In this document: positions 15,909-27,335 of the stretch, piece by piece
How the letters are laid out: each line of letters opens with the position of its first letter
Position numbering within the stretch: the stretch's first letter is position 1
NCBI GenBank assembly: GCA_903871905.1
Contig: CAIQIV010000461.1
Coordinates: 1-32,775 of the forward strand
Length of the DNA stretch: 32,775 nt
Direction of reading: 5' to 3'
DNA from: an uncultured Chloroflexota bacterium
GTDB lineage: Bacteria > Chloroflexota > Anaerolineae > Anaerolineales > UBA4823
Program-made: the position numbers and the translations under genes
The notes under the pieces: model-generated
Told to the model about the DNA's origin: nothing
Seen by the model: the letters and a program-made list of their open reading frames with translations, nothing else
The model's database searches: none

Positions 15909-15943
15909 TTTTTATTCCCTTTCAAGGTCTTGTGCAAAGGCGG

Positions 15944-19498
<3,555 letters not shown>

Positions 19499-19687
19499 CG
19501 GTTTCTCCATTTTTCATTTCTTTGCGCCAGATCCCCCACCCAGGAATTTTATCCCAGGGTTGGATGTGCACGCATTTAAAAGTTTTGGTCAATATTTGAT
19601 CGTTTGACGTGGAAACAATCCAATAATCTATCACACTTCAACATACTAGTTTAGCGGATTCAAAGGAAAATGGATAGTAATATTTGG

Positions 19688-19704
19688 CACAGTATTTTAC
19701 TGTG
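19688..19704. promoter_or_regulatory. operator-like palindrome in the 19499-19912 gap
   Basis: The 414-base gap between nifJ and the divergent response regulator contains a perfect palindrome, CACAGTA-TTT-TACTGTG (19688-19704), about 190 bases from nifJ and 210 from the regulator. A second, perfect TTTGCGCAAA palindrome sits at 19801-19810. I could not find convincing -35/-10 pairs for nifJ here; the A/T-rich stretch 19560-19680 is the likely place. No RNA gene or coding region is visible in the gap. Confidence 0.45.
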
Positions 19705-19912
19705 ACATGTCATGATTCAAACCACTCCGGTACAGGCTGAGCCCGCTGCCTGATCCCGATATCCAAACCGGTGCTGGCTGCTGCTGGTGTGAATTTTTTG
19801 TTTGCGCAAAGATACAATTTCTCTACAGTCATCCATATCCTTGATCTTTGAGGACGATAAGGGTATCATTCACCTGAGGTTCACAGATTTTCCCCCTGGT
19901 ATATGGATCAGC

Positions 19913-20560
19913 ATGACAGATATTATCCGGGTTCTGATCGTCGATGACCATCCCTTCATCCGCAAAGGGATTCAAATGGTCATTGCCATGGAACTGGATA
20001 TGGAAGTGGTGGCAGAGACCAATTCTGGATTAGAAGCCATCCGGCTTTACCAGAAGACCAGGCCGGATGTGGTTCTCATGGATCTCGTCCTGCCGGACAT
20101 TTCCGGTATCCAGGCAACAAAGGAGATCTGTCTCGAAAATCCCCAGGCGCGGGTATTGGTTTGCAGCAATTACTCCGACGACCAGTGGATTATCTCAGCT
20201 ATGGAAGCTGGCGCCAAAGGCTATCTGGTCAAGACCGACCCGCCAGAAAGAACTATCCAGGCCATCCGCGAGATGGCAGCCGGGAATATTGCCCTGACCC
20301 GCCAGGCAGAATTTACTTTGCTCCAGTATCTACAGCGCCGCCCGGTGATGAAAAACGACGCTCACCCCCTGACCAGCCGGGAGATTGAGATCTTGAAGAT
20401 GATTGCTCGCGGCGCTACCAACACGGAGATTGCCGAGAAGTGTTATATCAGCGAGGGGACCGTGCGCTCCCACATTCACCATATCCAAAATAAGCTGGGG
20501 CTGGAAAACCGGGCACAATTGGCCATTTATGCAGTCAAAGAACGACTGATCAATCCGTAA
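19913..20560 (+). CDS. NarL/FixJ-type response regulator
   Basis: A 215-residue regulator. The receiver (about 5-122) has Asp11-Asp12, phosphoacceptor Asp57 in VVLMDLVLPDISG and GYLVKT; a LuxR-type HTH closes it (about 150-212: LTSREIEILKMIARGATNTE, GTVRSHIHHIQNKL). It would bind promoters once phosphorylated. The ATG at 19913 gives a normal N-terminus (MTDIIRVLIVDDH); the open frame extends back to 19802 without sequence typical of the family. No good ribosome site precedes the ATG, but TGGTATATG ends seven bases before it, so the message may be leaderless, as suspected for 12645. It lies 116 bases before the signalling operon that begins at 20677 and may be part of the same system. Confidence 0.92.
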   Translation: MTDIIRVLIVDDHPFIRKGIQMVIAMELDMEVVAETNSGLEAIRLYQKTRPDVVLMDLVLPDISGIQATKEICLENPQARVLVCSNYSDDQWIISAMEAGAKGYLVKTDPPERTIQAIREMAAGNIALTRQAEFTLLQYLQRRPVMKNDAHPLTSREIEILKMIARGATNTEIAEKCYISEGTVRSHIHHIQNKLGLENRAQLAIYAVKERLINP

Positions 20561-20603
20561 TTCGTCTCTGCGTTCAATCCACATTTATTCCACATTTGTT
20601 TAA

Positions 20604-20609
20604 TATAAT
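20604..20609 (+). promoter_or_regulatory. -10 box before the 20677-29810 signalling operon
   Basis: TATAAT at 20604-20609 lies in an A/T-rich stretch, about 68 bases before the first ATG. No acceptable -35 box is visible, so the promoter may need an activator, or the genes may be read through from the regulator upstream. Confidence 0.4.
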
Positions 20610-20676
20610 CTCAACGTTTAACAGATGCGGCTGAGACAATCTCGGTTAAACTATCCTTGGAGATAGAAACAGCCAT

Positions 20677-21426
20677 ATGTCTACACCCGCAACTATTCTA
20701 ATTATTGACGATGACCCAAACTTGCTATGCGGCCTGGAAGTCCTGTTTTCCCAAACAGACCACACCGTGCTCACAGCCAGGAATGGTGCAGATGGCTGGC
20801 AGCAAATATGCCAAAATATGCCGGACCTGGTCTTGTGTGATGTCTTGATCCCCCCTCCTGACGGTTTTGAGCTGCTGAGAAGGGTCAACGCGGATCCCAG
20901 GCTGCAGTATCTTCCGTTTATCTTCTTGACCGCTTACGGCGCTTATGAAGATGAGCTGGCTGCCTTTGAGATAGGGGCCGCGGATTACATTACCAAGCCG
21001 TTCAATCCCGATCTGCTCCTGGCGCGGGTAGAGTCCCTGCTGCGCCGGGTGAGGCTCCACAAAAATACCGGCAGCCACTTCACCCGGTTCGAGCCAGGCG
21101 ACCCAGATCCCTGCTTCGATTGTCCTCAGCCAGACCCCGAGGCTCCAAACACCGGATACCCCCTACAAGAGGCCGCAAAACCTGCTCTTCGACACGCTTC
21201 TCAAAAACCCTCGATGAGCTCTCAGCTCAACAACCTGTCTGAGCGGGAAGCCGAGGTGCTTGGATTTATTGCTGCGGGAAAAACCAATGCAGAAATAGCC
21301 GGCCTGTGTTCAATCAGCGAGGCAACCGTGCGCTCGCATACCAGTCATATCCGGTCCAAGTTGAAGCTGGAAAACAAAGTTCAACTGATCGTGTATGCCG
21401 TCGTAGGCTCTGCCATCAGTTCATGA
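20677..21426 (+). CDS. response regulator, REC with LuxR-type HTH
   Basis: A 249-residue regulator. The receiver (about 5-125) has Asp11-Asp12-Asp13, phosphoacceptor Asp55 in LVLCDVLIPPPDG, PFIFLTAYG and DYITKPFNPDLL. A Pro/Asp-rich linker of about 60 residues (130-190, containing CFDC) precedes a LuxR-type HTH (about 190-245: LSEREAEVLGFIAAGKTNAE, ATVRSHTSHIRSKL). The receiver is much closer to those of the next two genes than to the NarL-type receivers at 4662 and 19913, so the HTH seems to have been joined to a different receiver lineage. GGAG lies 14 bases before the ATG, which is long. The next gene begins 16 bases after its stop. It probably sets transcription output for the operon's kinases. 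Confidence 0.92.
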   Translation: MSTPATILIIDDDPNLLCGLEVLFSQTDHTVLTARNGADGWQQICQNMPDLVLCDVLIPPPDGFELLRRVNADPRLQYLPFIFLTAYGAYEDELAAFEIGAADYITKPFNPDLLLARVESLLRRVRLHKNTGSHFTRFEPGDPDPCFDCPQPDPEAPNTGYPLQEAAKPALRHASQKPSMSSQLNNLSEREAEVLGFIAAGKTNAEIAGLCSISEATVRSHTSHIRSKLKLENKVQLIVYAVVGSAISS

Positions 21427-21442
21427 ACAAGATGTAGGTAAA

Positions 21443-22900
21443 GTGTCCCCTGCTCAAACCATCCTTGTCATCGATGATGATCCCAACCTGATGCGGGGTT
21501 TGAACGCGCTGTTTACCGGGGCAGGTTATTGGGTCCAGTCTGCCACGGATGGCAGAAGCGGCCTGCAGGAAATTCAGAAAAAGAGACCCGACCTGGTCTT
21601 GTGCGATATCAACATGCCATCAATGAATGGCTTTGAGCTGCAAAAGCAGCTCAATACTGTCCTGGGCATCCAAACGCTGCCGTTCATTTTCCTCACTGCA
21701 CGATCCTCCCTGGAAGATGAACTGGCTGGAATCCGCAACGGAGCCATGGATTACATTGCAAAGCCGTTCAACCCGGAGCTGCTGTTGGCCCGGGTCCAAT
21801 CTGCCTTGCACCGCAGCGAAATCCTGGATAATGCACTGGATGCAAATGACAGCCAGGCAGCCGTTCGCATTCAGAACCTCACCTACCAGTTAAAATCGCT
21901 GGAGGAAGTCTCGAACAAGATCAACACGGATATTTCACCCGACGATCTCCTAATGCAGGCCGTTGAGATCTTCAGCGGTTATTTCCACCCTATGCGCATC
22001 GAGTTTTGGGGAATGGACGAGCGGAGCAAGAAGTTTATGTTTAAATCGGGCTTTCACTTCCAATATTCTGGAAACTCGCCCAGGACTCTCGGCATCAGCC
22101 AACCGCTGGCAGTAGACCCGGAATGGACCTCGCAGGAATTCATGAATATCTGGACGACGCCGGTCACCTCCGAGTATAGTCAAAAGATCATGACCCGCGT
22201 GTACAACAGCCGGCATGATGGCATGATCGATCCGGCATACATCCAGGCCTTCCTGGGGCAAATTTCCATGATCCTCTTCAAGAAAGATGTTCTCAACCAG
22301 ATCAAGAACTTACAAGAGCTCAATGAGCGCAGCCTGGAAAACGCCCTGGCCGGGCTAAATGCTGTACAGGAGCTGCGAGATAACGAAACCAACAACCACT
22401 CAGTCCGTGTGGCTGATTGGACAATCCGCATGTTCGAGAAATTGGGGTTGGTTGAGCCGGAACTGAGCGCTATCCGGCGCGGCGCCCATTTCCATGATAT
22501 TGGAAAGATCGGCATCCCAGACCATATCCTGCGGAAGAACGGCCCGCTGACTGATGATGAGAGACTGATCATGCAAAAGCACCCGCTGTATGGTTACGAT
22601 CTGCTCTCAAAATTTGATTTTCTCAAATCCGCCTTGAATATTCCACTTTATCATCACGAGCAGTGGGATGGCGGCGGCTACCCTTATGGGTTGAAAGGCG
22701 AAGACATCCCCTTAGAAGCACGGATTTTCGCGGTAGTTGATGTGTGGGATTCTTTGACCCATGAACGTGCTTACCGGCCTGCGATTGCCCCAAAAGGTGT
22801 AATAGAGTACATCAAGAAAGAAGCAGGATCACAGCTGCAGCCTGAGTTGGTAAATCTGTTTCTGCAACTATTGAATGAGTGTAAGGAAGGGTTAAAATGA
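21443..22900 (+). CDS. response regulator with divergent central domain and HD-GYP output
   Basis: A 485-residue cytosolic protein. The receiver (about 5-125) has Asp11-Asp13, acceptor Asp55 in LVLCDINMPSMNG and DYIAKPFNPELL. A coiled-coil-like link and a central region (about 150-300) follow; the latter may be a divergent GAF domain (SPDDLLMQAVEIFSGYF). The HD-GYP domain (about 310-480) has HFHDIGKIGIPDHIL, LYHHEQWDGGGYPYGL and VDVWDSLTHERAYR; all metal ligands look intact, so c-di-GMP hydrolysis is likely. The start is GTG at 21443, 16 bases after the preceding stop, with a weak AGGT site. Its stop overlaps the next gene's start in an ATGA, showing tight coupling with the REC-kinase. Confidence 0.93.
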   Translation: MSPAQTILVIDDDPNLMRGLNALFTGAGYWVQSATDGRSGLQEIQKKRPDLVLCDINMPSMNGFELQKQLNTVLGIQTLPFIFLTARSSLEDELAGIRNGAMDYIAKPFNPELLLARVQSALHRSEILDNALDANDSQAAVRIQNLTYQLKSLEEVSNKINTDISPDDLLMQAVEIFSGYFHPMRIEFWGMDERSKKFMFKSGFHFQYSGNSPRTLGISQPLAVDPEWTSQEFMNIWTTPVTSEYSQKIMTRVYNSRHDGMIDPAYIQAFLGQISMILFKKDVLNQIKNLQELNERSLENALAGLNAVQELRDNETNNHSVRVADWTIRMFEKLGLVEPELSAIRRGAHFHDIGKIGIPDHILRKNGPLTDDERLIMQKHPLYGYDLLSKFDFLKSALNIPLYHHEQWDGGGYPYGLKGEDIPLEARIFAVVDVWDSLTHERAYRPAIAPKGVIEYIKKEAGSQLQPELVNLFLQLLNECKEGLK

Positions 22901-24057
22901 CTGAGACAATTGGACAAGGAACATCTGGACAAACAATCCTGCTGATCGATGATGAGAAAAAGCTGCTGTTAGGGTTGGAGGCAGTCATGCGCCGCGCCGG
23001 CTTCACCGTCTATTCCACAACCAGTGGCACAGAAGGGCTGTCCCTGGCGCAAACGATCCACCCGGATGCGATCATTTGCGATGTCATGATGCCGCCGCCC
23101 AATGGCTTTGAAATAAAGAGGAAGCTGGCTGTCGATGCCGCAACCGCGAATATTCCTTTTATCTTTCTGACTGCCAGGACCTTTTCCGCGGATAAGATCG
23201 CCGGGCTCAACCTGGGAGCCGACGACTATATCACCAAGCCTTTCAATATCGAGGAACTCCTGGCGCGCTTGCGCGCCACGCTGCGCAGAAACGAGCTTGG
23301 ACGCCAGAGCGGCCTGAAAGAGGCCGGGCAGGCGTTTGATAAACTTCGCGATACCATCTCATCGAACCTGGCGCATGAGATGCGCACTCCTCTGAACATC
23401 ATTATGGCCAGCCTGGAGCTGGCCTTGCGGGAAAAATACAATACCAATTCGGATGATATGAGGTGGTACCTGGACAACATCCAGGTCAACACACAAAAGC
23501 TGACCATGTTGGTGACCGATTTATTGATCTTGAACGATATCGACCAGCATAAGACCAACAAGTTCCGCAAGAAAGTTGACCTGCAATACCATTTCATGGA
23601 TCCCATCAAGAGGCTCCAGGCGCGCTGGTCAGAAAAGGGGATCAACACAAATGTCTATATCGAACCTGATACAGTAATCTACGCCCCAGAAGTTGAGTTT
23701 TCTCACATGGTTGCGCACCTGGCCGATAATGCTTTCAAGTTCAGCCCGGACGGCAGGGTGATAAATATTGAACTGCGCAAGAATGGGACAGGTGGCTGTA
23801 AGCTGACGATACAGGACGAAGGAGAAGGCATTCCCCTGGAGCTGCGCGAAAAGGTCTTTGAACGCTTTTACCAGGTCCACCAGGGGGACACCCGCCAATA
23901 CCCTGGTCTTGGCCTGGGGCTGACCATCAGCCGGGCTGTTGCCGAGGCGGTTGGCGGCTCTGTCACGATCCTGGGCGCCGAAAAGGGCTGTAAGGTGCGC
24001 ATGATCTACCCACCTGGCCAGTTGGATTGGGTTCCATCTTCTTCGCACAGGAATTAA
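22897..24057 (+). CDS. soluble histidine kinase with N-terminal receiver
   Basis: A 386-residue cytosolic protein with reversed order: receiver first (about 13-132; Asp18-Asp19, acceptor Asp62 in IICDVMMPPPNG, DYITKPFNIEELLARL), then HisKA (about 148-215, phosphoacceptor His160 in SNLAHEMRTPLN) and HATPase (about 255-375: LADNAFKFSPDG, DEGEGIPLELREK, GLGLGLTISRA). There is no membrane segment or other sensor domain, so the receiver itself is the input: another kinase would phosphorylate Asp62 and thereby control this kinase, placing it midway in a phosphorelay (inference). The ATG overlaps the stop of the HD-GYP gene by four bases; the large PAS/GAF kinase begins 12 bases after its stop. Confidence 0.93.
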   Translation: MTETIGQGTSGQTILLIDDEKKLLLGLEAVMRRAGFTVYSTTSGTEGLSLAQTIHPDAIICDVMMPPPNGFEIKRKLAVDAATANIPFIFLTARTFSADKIAGLNLGADDYITKPFNIEELLARLRATLRRNELGRQSGLKEAGQAFDKLRDTISSNLAHEMRTPLNIIMASLELALREKYNTNSDDMRWYLDNIQVNTQKLTMLVTDLLILNDIDQHKTNKFRKKVDLQYHFMDPIKRLQARWSEKGINTNVYIEPDTVIYAPEVEFSHMVAHLADNAFKFSPDGRVINIELRKNGTGGCKLTIQDEGEGIPLELREKVFERFYQVHQGDTRQYPGLGLGLTISRAVAEAVGGSVTILGAEKGCKVRMIYPPGQLDWVPSSSHRN

Positions 24058-24069
24058 TCGAGCAGCAGC

Positions 24070-27000
24070 ATGGAATTAAGGAAAATGGAGCTCTCTGAAA
24101 ATGCCCTGTGTGCCTTTTTGGACACCCTTGCAGATGGGGTGATCTGGCTTGGGGAACAGCAGCAGGTTATTTTTACCAACCGCCAGGCCGGGGAATTGTT
24201 AGGTTATCTCCAACAGGAACTGGTTGGGATGCCTTTGGAAAATTTGACCCCCGCCCGGGTCTACCAGCAGTGCCAGGATTATTTTGCGGCATGCCAGTGC
24301 TCAACCGATGATCCGCAAGTTATCCCCATGCGCTTGAATTTCACTGGAATTAAACAGGATGGGCAGGAATTTAATGCAGAAGCCACACTCAGCAGACTCC
24401 AGGCCCAAAGCAGCGCCATCTTTTCGCTGGTTATTCGCGAGGTCACACAGATTGATGGAGTGAACAGATCCCAGCAAAATCATCAGCAGCTCCTGGAAAC
24501 CATTTTCAATATCTCCCCAGATCTGCTGGTTCTCAAAGACCGGGACGGCAGATACCTGGATGTCAACCCCGCATTCTGCAATTACCTTGGCAAAGGCCGC
24601 GACGAAATTATCGATAAAAGCGATTTTGATCTCTTTCCTAGGGATGAAGCGACCATCTATCGCCAGGGGGACAACCTGGTTCACGAGAGAATGGAGACAC
24701 TCAGTTTTACTAAACCAACCAACCAGAATGGCGAAAAGCGCTGGTTGCGCGTCATAAAATCTCCAGTCATCGATGAAGATGGAAATTTCGGTGGAGTACT
24801 GTGTGTGCTGTCGGACATTTCAGAAAGCGCCCAAGACCGGCGCCTGCTGGAAATCCAGCGAGACCTGGGCCAAACCCTGGCTGGAATTTCCAACATGGAT
24901 GATGCATTAAGAGAATGCTTGAAGCGCACCCTGGAGGCAACCCACCTGGATTGCGGCGGGTTATATTTGTTGAACCGGGTGACCCAGGACCTGGAGTTGG
25001 TCATTGTACAAGGCCTATCAGAACCGTTTATCCAGGCTATCTCTCATGTGCCGGCTGGCAGCCCGCGCTGGCAGCTTGTGATGACTGGGAAACCCCTGTA
25101 TACCATCCATGAGCAAATCCGGACCCAAAATTCTCCTGTGGTCATCGATGAGGGCTTGCGCGCCATGTGCATGATCCCTCTCTTACACCAGGGCCAGGTT
25201 GTGGCCTGTTTCAACCTGGCATCTCATGTCATCGACGAAGTCACACCTGCCGGGCGCATGGCTGCAGAAGCAATCTCCGCCCAAATTGGGAATTTCCTTG
25301 TTCGCATCCAGGCCGAAGAGGACCAATTGCTGGCGCAAAGGGACTTACAGGCGCTCTTTGATAACCTGCACGACTTTATCGTGGTGATTGACAGCCAGGG
25401 GTGCATCCAGATGGTAAATCAGCAGGCAAACGAACGCCTGGGGTATGCCAGGGGAGAGTTGATCGGGAAAAATGTGCTGATCATGCATCCCCCGGAAATG
25501 CACGAAGAAGCCCAACGCATCATCAATGAAATGGTCAACGGAAGAATTAATACCTGCCCTCTTTCGCTGATTACGAAGAGTGGAGAATACATCCCGGTCG
25601 AGACGAAAGTGGAAGCCGGGCGTTGGAGAAACCAGCCGGTGCTCATGGGGATCAGCCGCGACATCAGCGAACGCCTGGCAGCCGAGCACAAGCTGAGCTA
25701 CCGCTCGGGATTCGAGGATCTGCTGACCAGAACATCCACGCGCTTTATCAACCTGGAAGGGGATGAGATCGATCACGAAATCACCTGCGCCCTGGGGGAA
25801 ATCGGCCAATTTGAAAAAGTCGATCGAGCCTATATCTTTATTCTTGATCAGCAAAAGGGGACGATGAGCAACTCGCATGAATGGTGCCAGACTGGCATCG
25901 AGCCTCAAATTGAAAACCTGCAGGACATCGATATGGATGTTCTTCCCTGGTGGATGGCAAAACTATATCGCAAGGAGGCGATTGTTGTGCAGCGCGTGGC
26001 TGATATGCCCGAGGATGCCGCCGCTGAGCAGGAGATCCTGCAAGCCCAGGATATCCAATCTGTGTCAGTTTTCCCCCTCTTCGCCAATAATGAGCTCCTG
26101 GGTTTTGTCGGCTTTGATGCTGTCCGCCAGGAAAGGGAATGGGAACAGGACTGTGTTGCCATGCTGCAGCAGTTTGGCAATATCGTCAGCAGCCTGCTGG
26201 AGCGGCGGCGGGCGGAAGCCGCCTTACGCCAGAGCGAGGAGCGTAACCGCGCCCTCCTGCATGCTATCCCGGACAATATGTTTCGCATCAATTCCGAAGG
26301 AGTTATCCTGGACTGTGTGATCACCGATGACGCCAACCTGGTCATTTCTGCAGACCAGATCATCGGCACACCGGTGCACAGGGTTTTAGGTTCGGAGCTG
26401 GGCAATATTGCCCTGGAAAAGATCCAGGCCGCTGTGAGCAGTGGACAGATCCAGACCATTACCTACGGAATCAACATCCAGGGCAGGAATGAACACTTTG
26501 AAGCGCGCTTTGTCACCAGCGGGGAAAACGAGGTGATTGCTATTGTGCGCAATGAAAGTGAACGCGCCCGCCTGGAGCAGATGAAGTCCGATTTCATCAA
26601 CCGGGCCACCCATGATCTACGCACTCCTCTGACCACCATCATCCTGATGGTCCGGCTGCTGGAATCTCCCTGCACCCCTGAAGAGTATAATGACTATTGG
26701 AATATTCTCAAGGAGGAACTGGAACGGGAACGCGTCTTGATCGAGGATCTTTTAATGGTGGGGCGCCTGGAGAGCAACCGCTGGGCGGTTCGCATGCAGC
26801 CTGTAGATCCTCTGGTGCCTCTGCTGAATTCCATCCAGAGTGTCGAACCCCAGGCACAGGGAAAAAACATCCGGATTGAATTGGCGTCAAACGGTCCCAG
26901 GTGTGAGGTCCTGGGCGATGCCAGCTCATTACAGCAGGTTTTCACCAACTTGCTGAACAATGCCATCAAATTCACGCCGGAAGGCGGCCGAGTTTCTGTG

Positions 27001-27309
27001 CACTTTACCCTGGAGGACCGCAGGATCTGTTTTCAAATCCAGGACAATGGCATCGGGATCCCAGAAGAAGATCTCCCCAATCTCTTCTCCCGCTTTTTCC
27101 GGGGAAGAAATGCCATCGATAGTGAGGTCCCTGGATCCGGTATAGGCCTGTACATCGTGAAATCTATCATCGAGCACCTGAGAGGTCAAATCCAGGTTTT
27201 CAGTGTAATCGATCAGGGCACCACCTTCAATTTCTGGTTCCCTATCCTGGATGATGAACTGTATAAAAATTCTGAAACCACCCAGGCATTCGATTACGAG
27301 ATTTCGTAA
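24070..27309 (+). CDS. large soluble multi-sensor histidine kinase (PAS/GAF array)
   Basis: A 1079-residue cytosolic kinase with no membrane segment. In order: PAS (about 10-130), PAS (about 140-260, with SPDLLVLKDRDGRYLDVNPA), GAF (about 270-415), PAS (about 425-545), GAF-like (about 550-725), PAS-like (about 735-830), HisKA (about 835-900, phosphoacceptor His in NRATHDLRTPLTT) and HATPase (about 945-1060: LLNNAIKFTPEGG, DNGIGIPEEDL, GSGIGLYIVK). It lacks a receiver, so it must pass phosphate to a separate protein; the receivers encoded in the same operon are the obvious candidates. Ligands of the sensor domains cannot be told. Met1 (24070) and Met6 (24085) are both possible; the second has AAGGA close by. 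Confidence 0.92.
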   Translation: MELRKMELSENALCAFLDTLADGVIWLGEQQQVIFTNRQAGELLGYLQQELVGMPLENLTPARVYQQCQDYFAACQCSTDDPQVIPMRLNFTGIKQDGQEFNAEATLSRLQAQSSAIFSLVIREVTQIDGVNRSQQNHQQLLETIFNISPDLLVLKDRDGRYLDVNPAFCNYLGKGRDEIIDKSDFDLFPRDEATIYRQGDNLVHERMETLSFTKPTNQNGEKRWLRVIKSPVIDEDGNFGGVLCVLSDISESAQDRRLLEIQRDLGQTLAGISNMDDALRECLKRTLEATHLDCGGLYLLNRVTQDLELVIVQGLSEPFIQAISHVPAGSPRWQLVMTGKPLYTIHEQIRTQNSPVVIDEGLRAMCMIPLLHQGQVVACFNLASHVIDEVTPAGRMAAEAISAQIGNFLVRIQAEEDQLLAQRDLQALFDNLHDFIVVIDSQGCIQMVNQQANERLGYARGELIGKNVLIMHPPEMHEEAQRIINEMVNGRINTCPLSLITKSGEYIPVETKVEAGRWRNQPVLMGISRDISERLAAEHKLSYRSGFEDLLTRTSTRFINLEGDEIDHEITCALGEIGQFEKVDRAYIFILDQQKGTMSNSHEWCQTGIEPQIENLQDIDMDVLPWWMAKLYRKEAIVVQRVADMPEDAAAEQEILQAQDIQSVSVFPLFANNELLGFVGFDAVRQEREWEQDCVAMLQQFGNIVSSLLERRRAEAALRQSEERNRALLHAIPDNMFRINSEGVILDCVITDDANLVISADQIIGTPVHRVLGSELGNIALEKIQAAVSSGQIQTITYGINIQGRNEHFEARFVTSGENEVIAIVRNESERARLEQMKSDFINRATHDLRTPLTTIILMVRLLESPCTPEEYNDYWNILKEELERERVLIEDLLMVGRLESNRWAVRMQPVDPLVPLLNSIQSVEPQAQGKNIRIELASNGPRCEVLGDASSLQQVFTNLLNNAIKFTPEGGRVSVHFTLEDRRICFQIQDNGIGIPEEDLPNLFSRFFRGRNAIDSEVPGSGIGLYIVKSIIEHLRGQIQVFSVIDQGTTFNFWFPILDDELYKNSETTQAFDYEIS

Positions 27310-27335
27310 ATAGATGCTGGAAAGAAGACCAAGAA

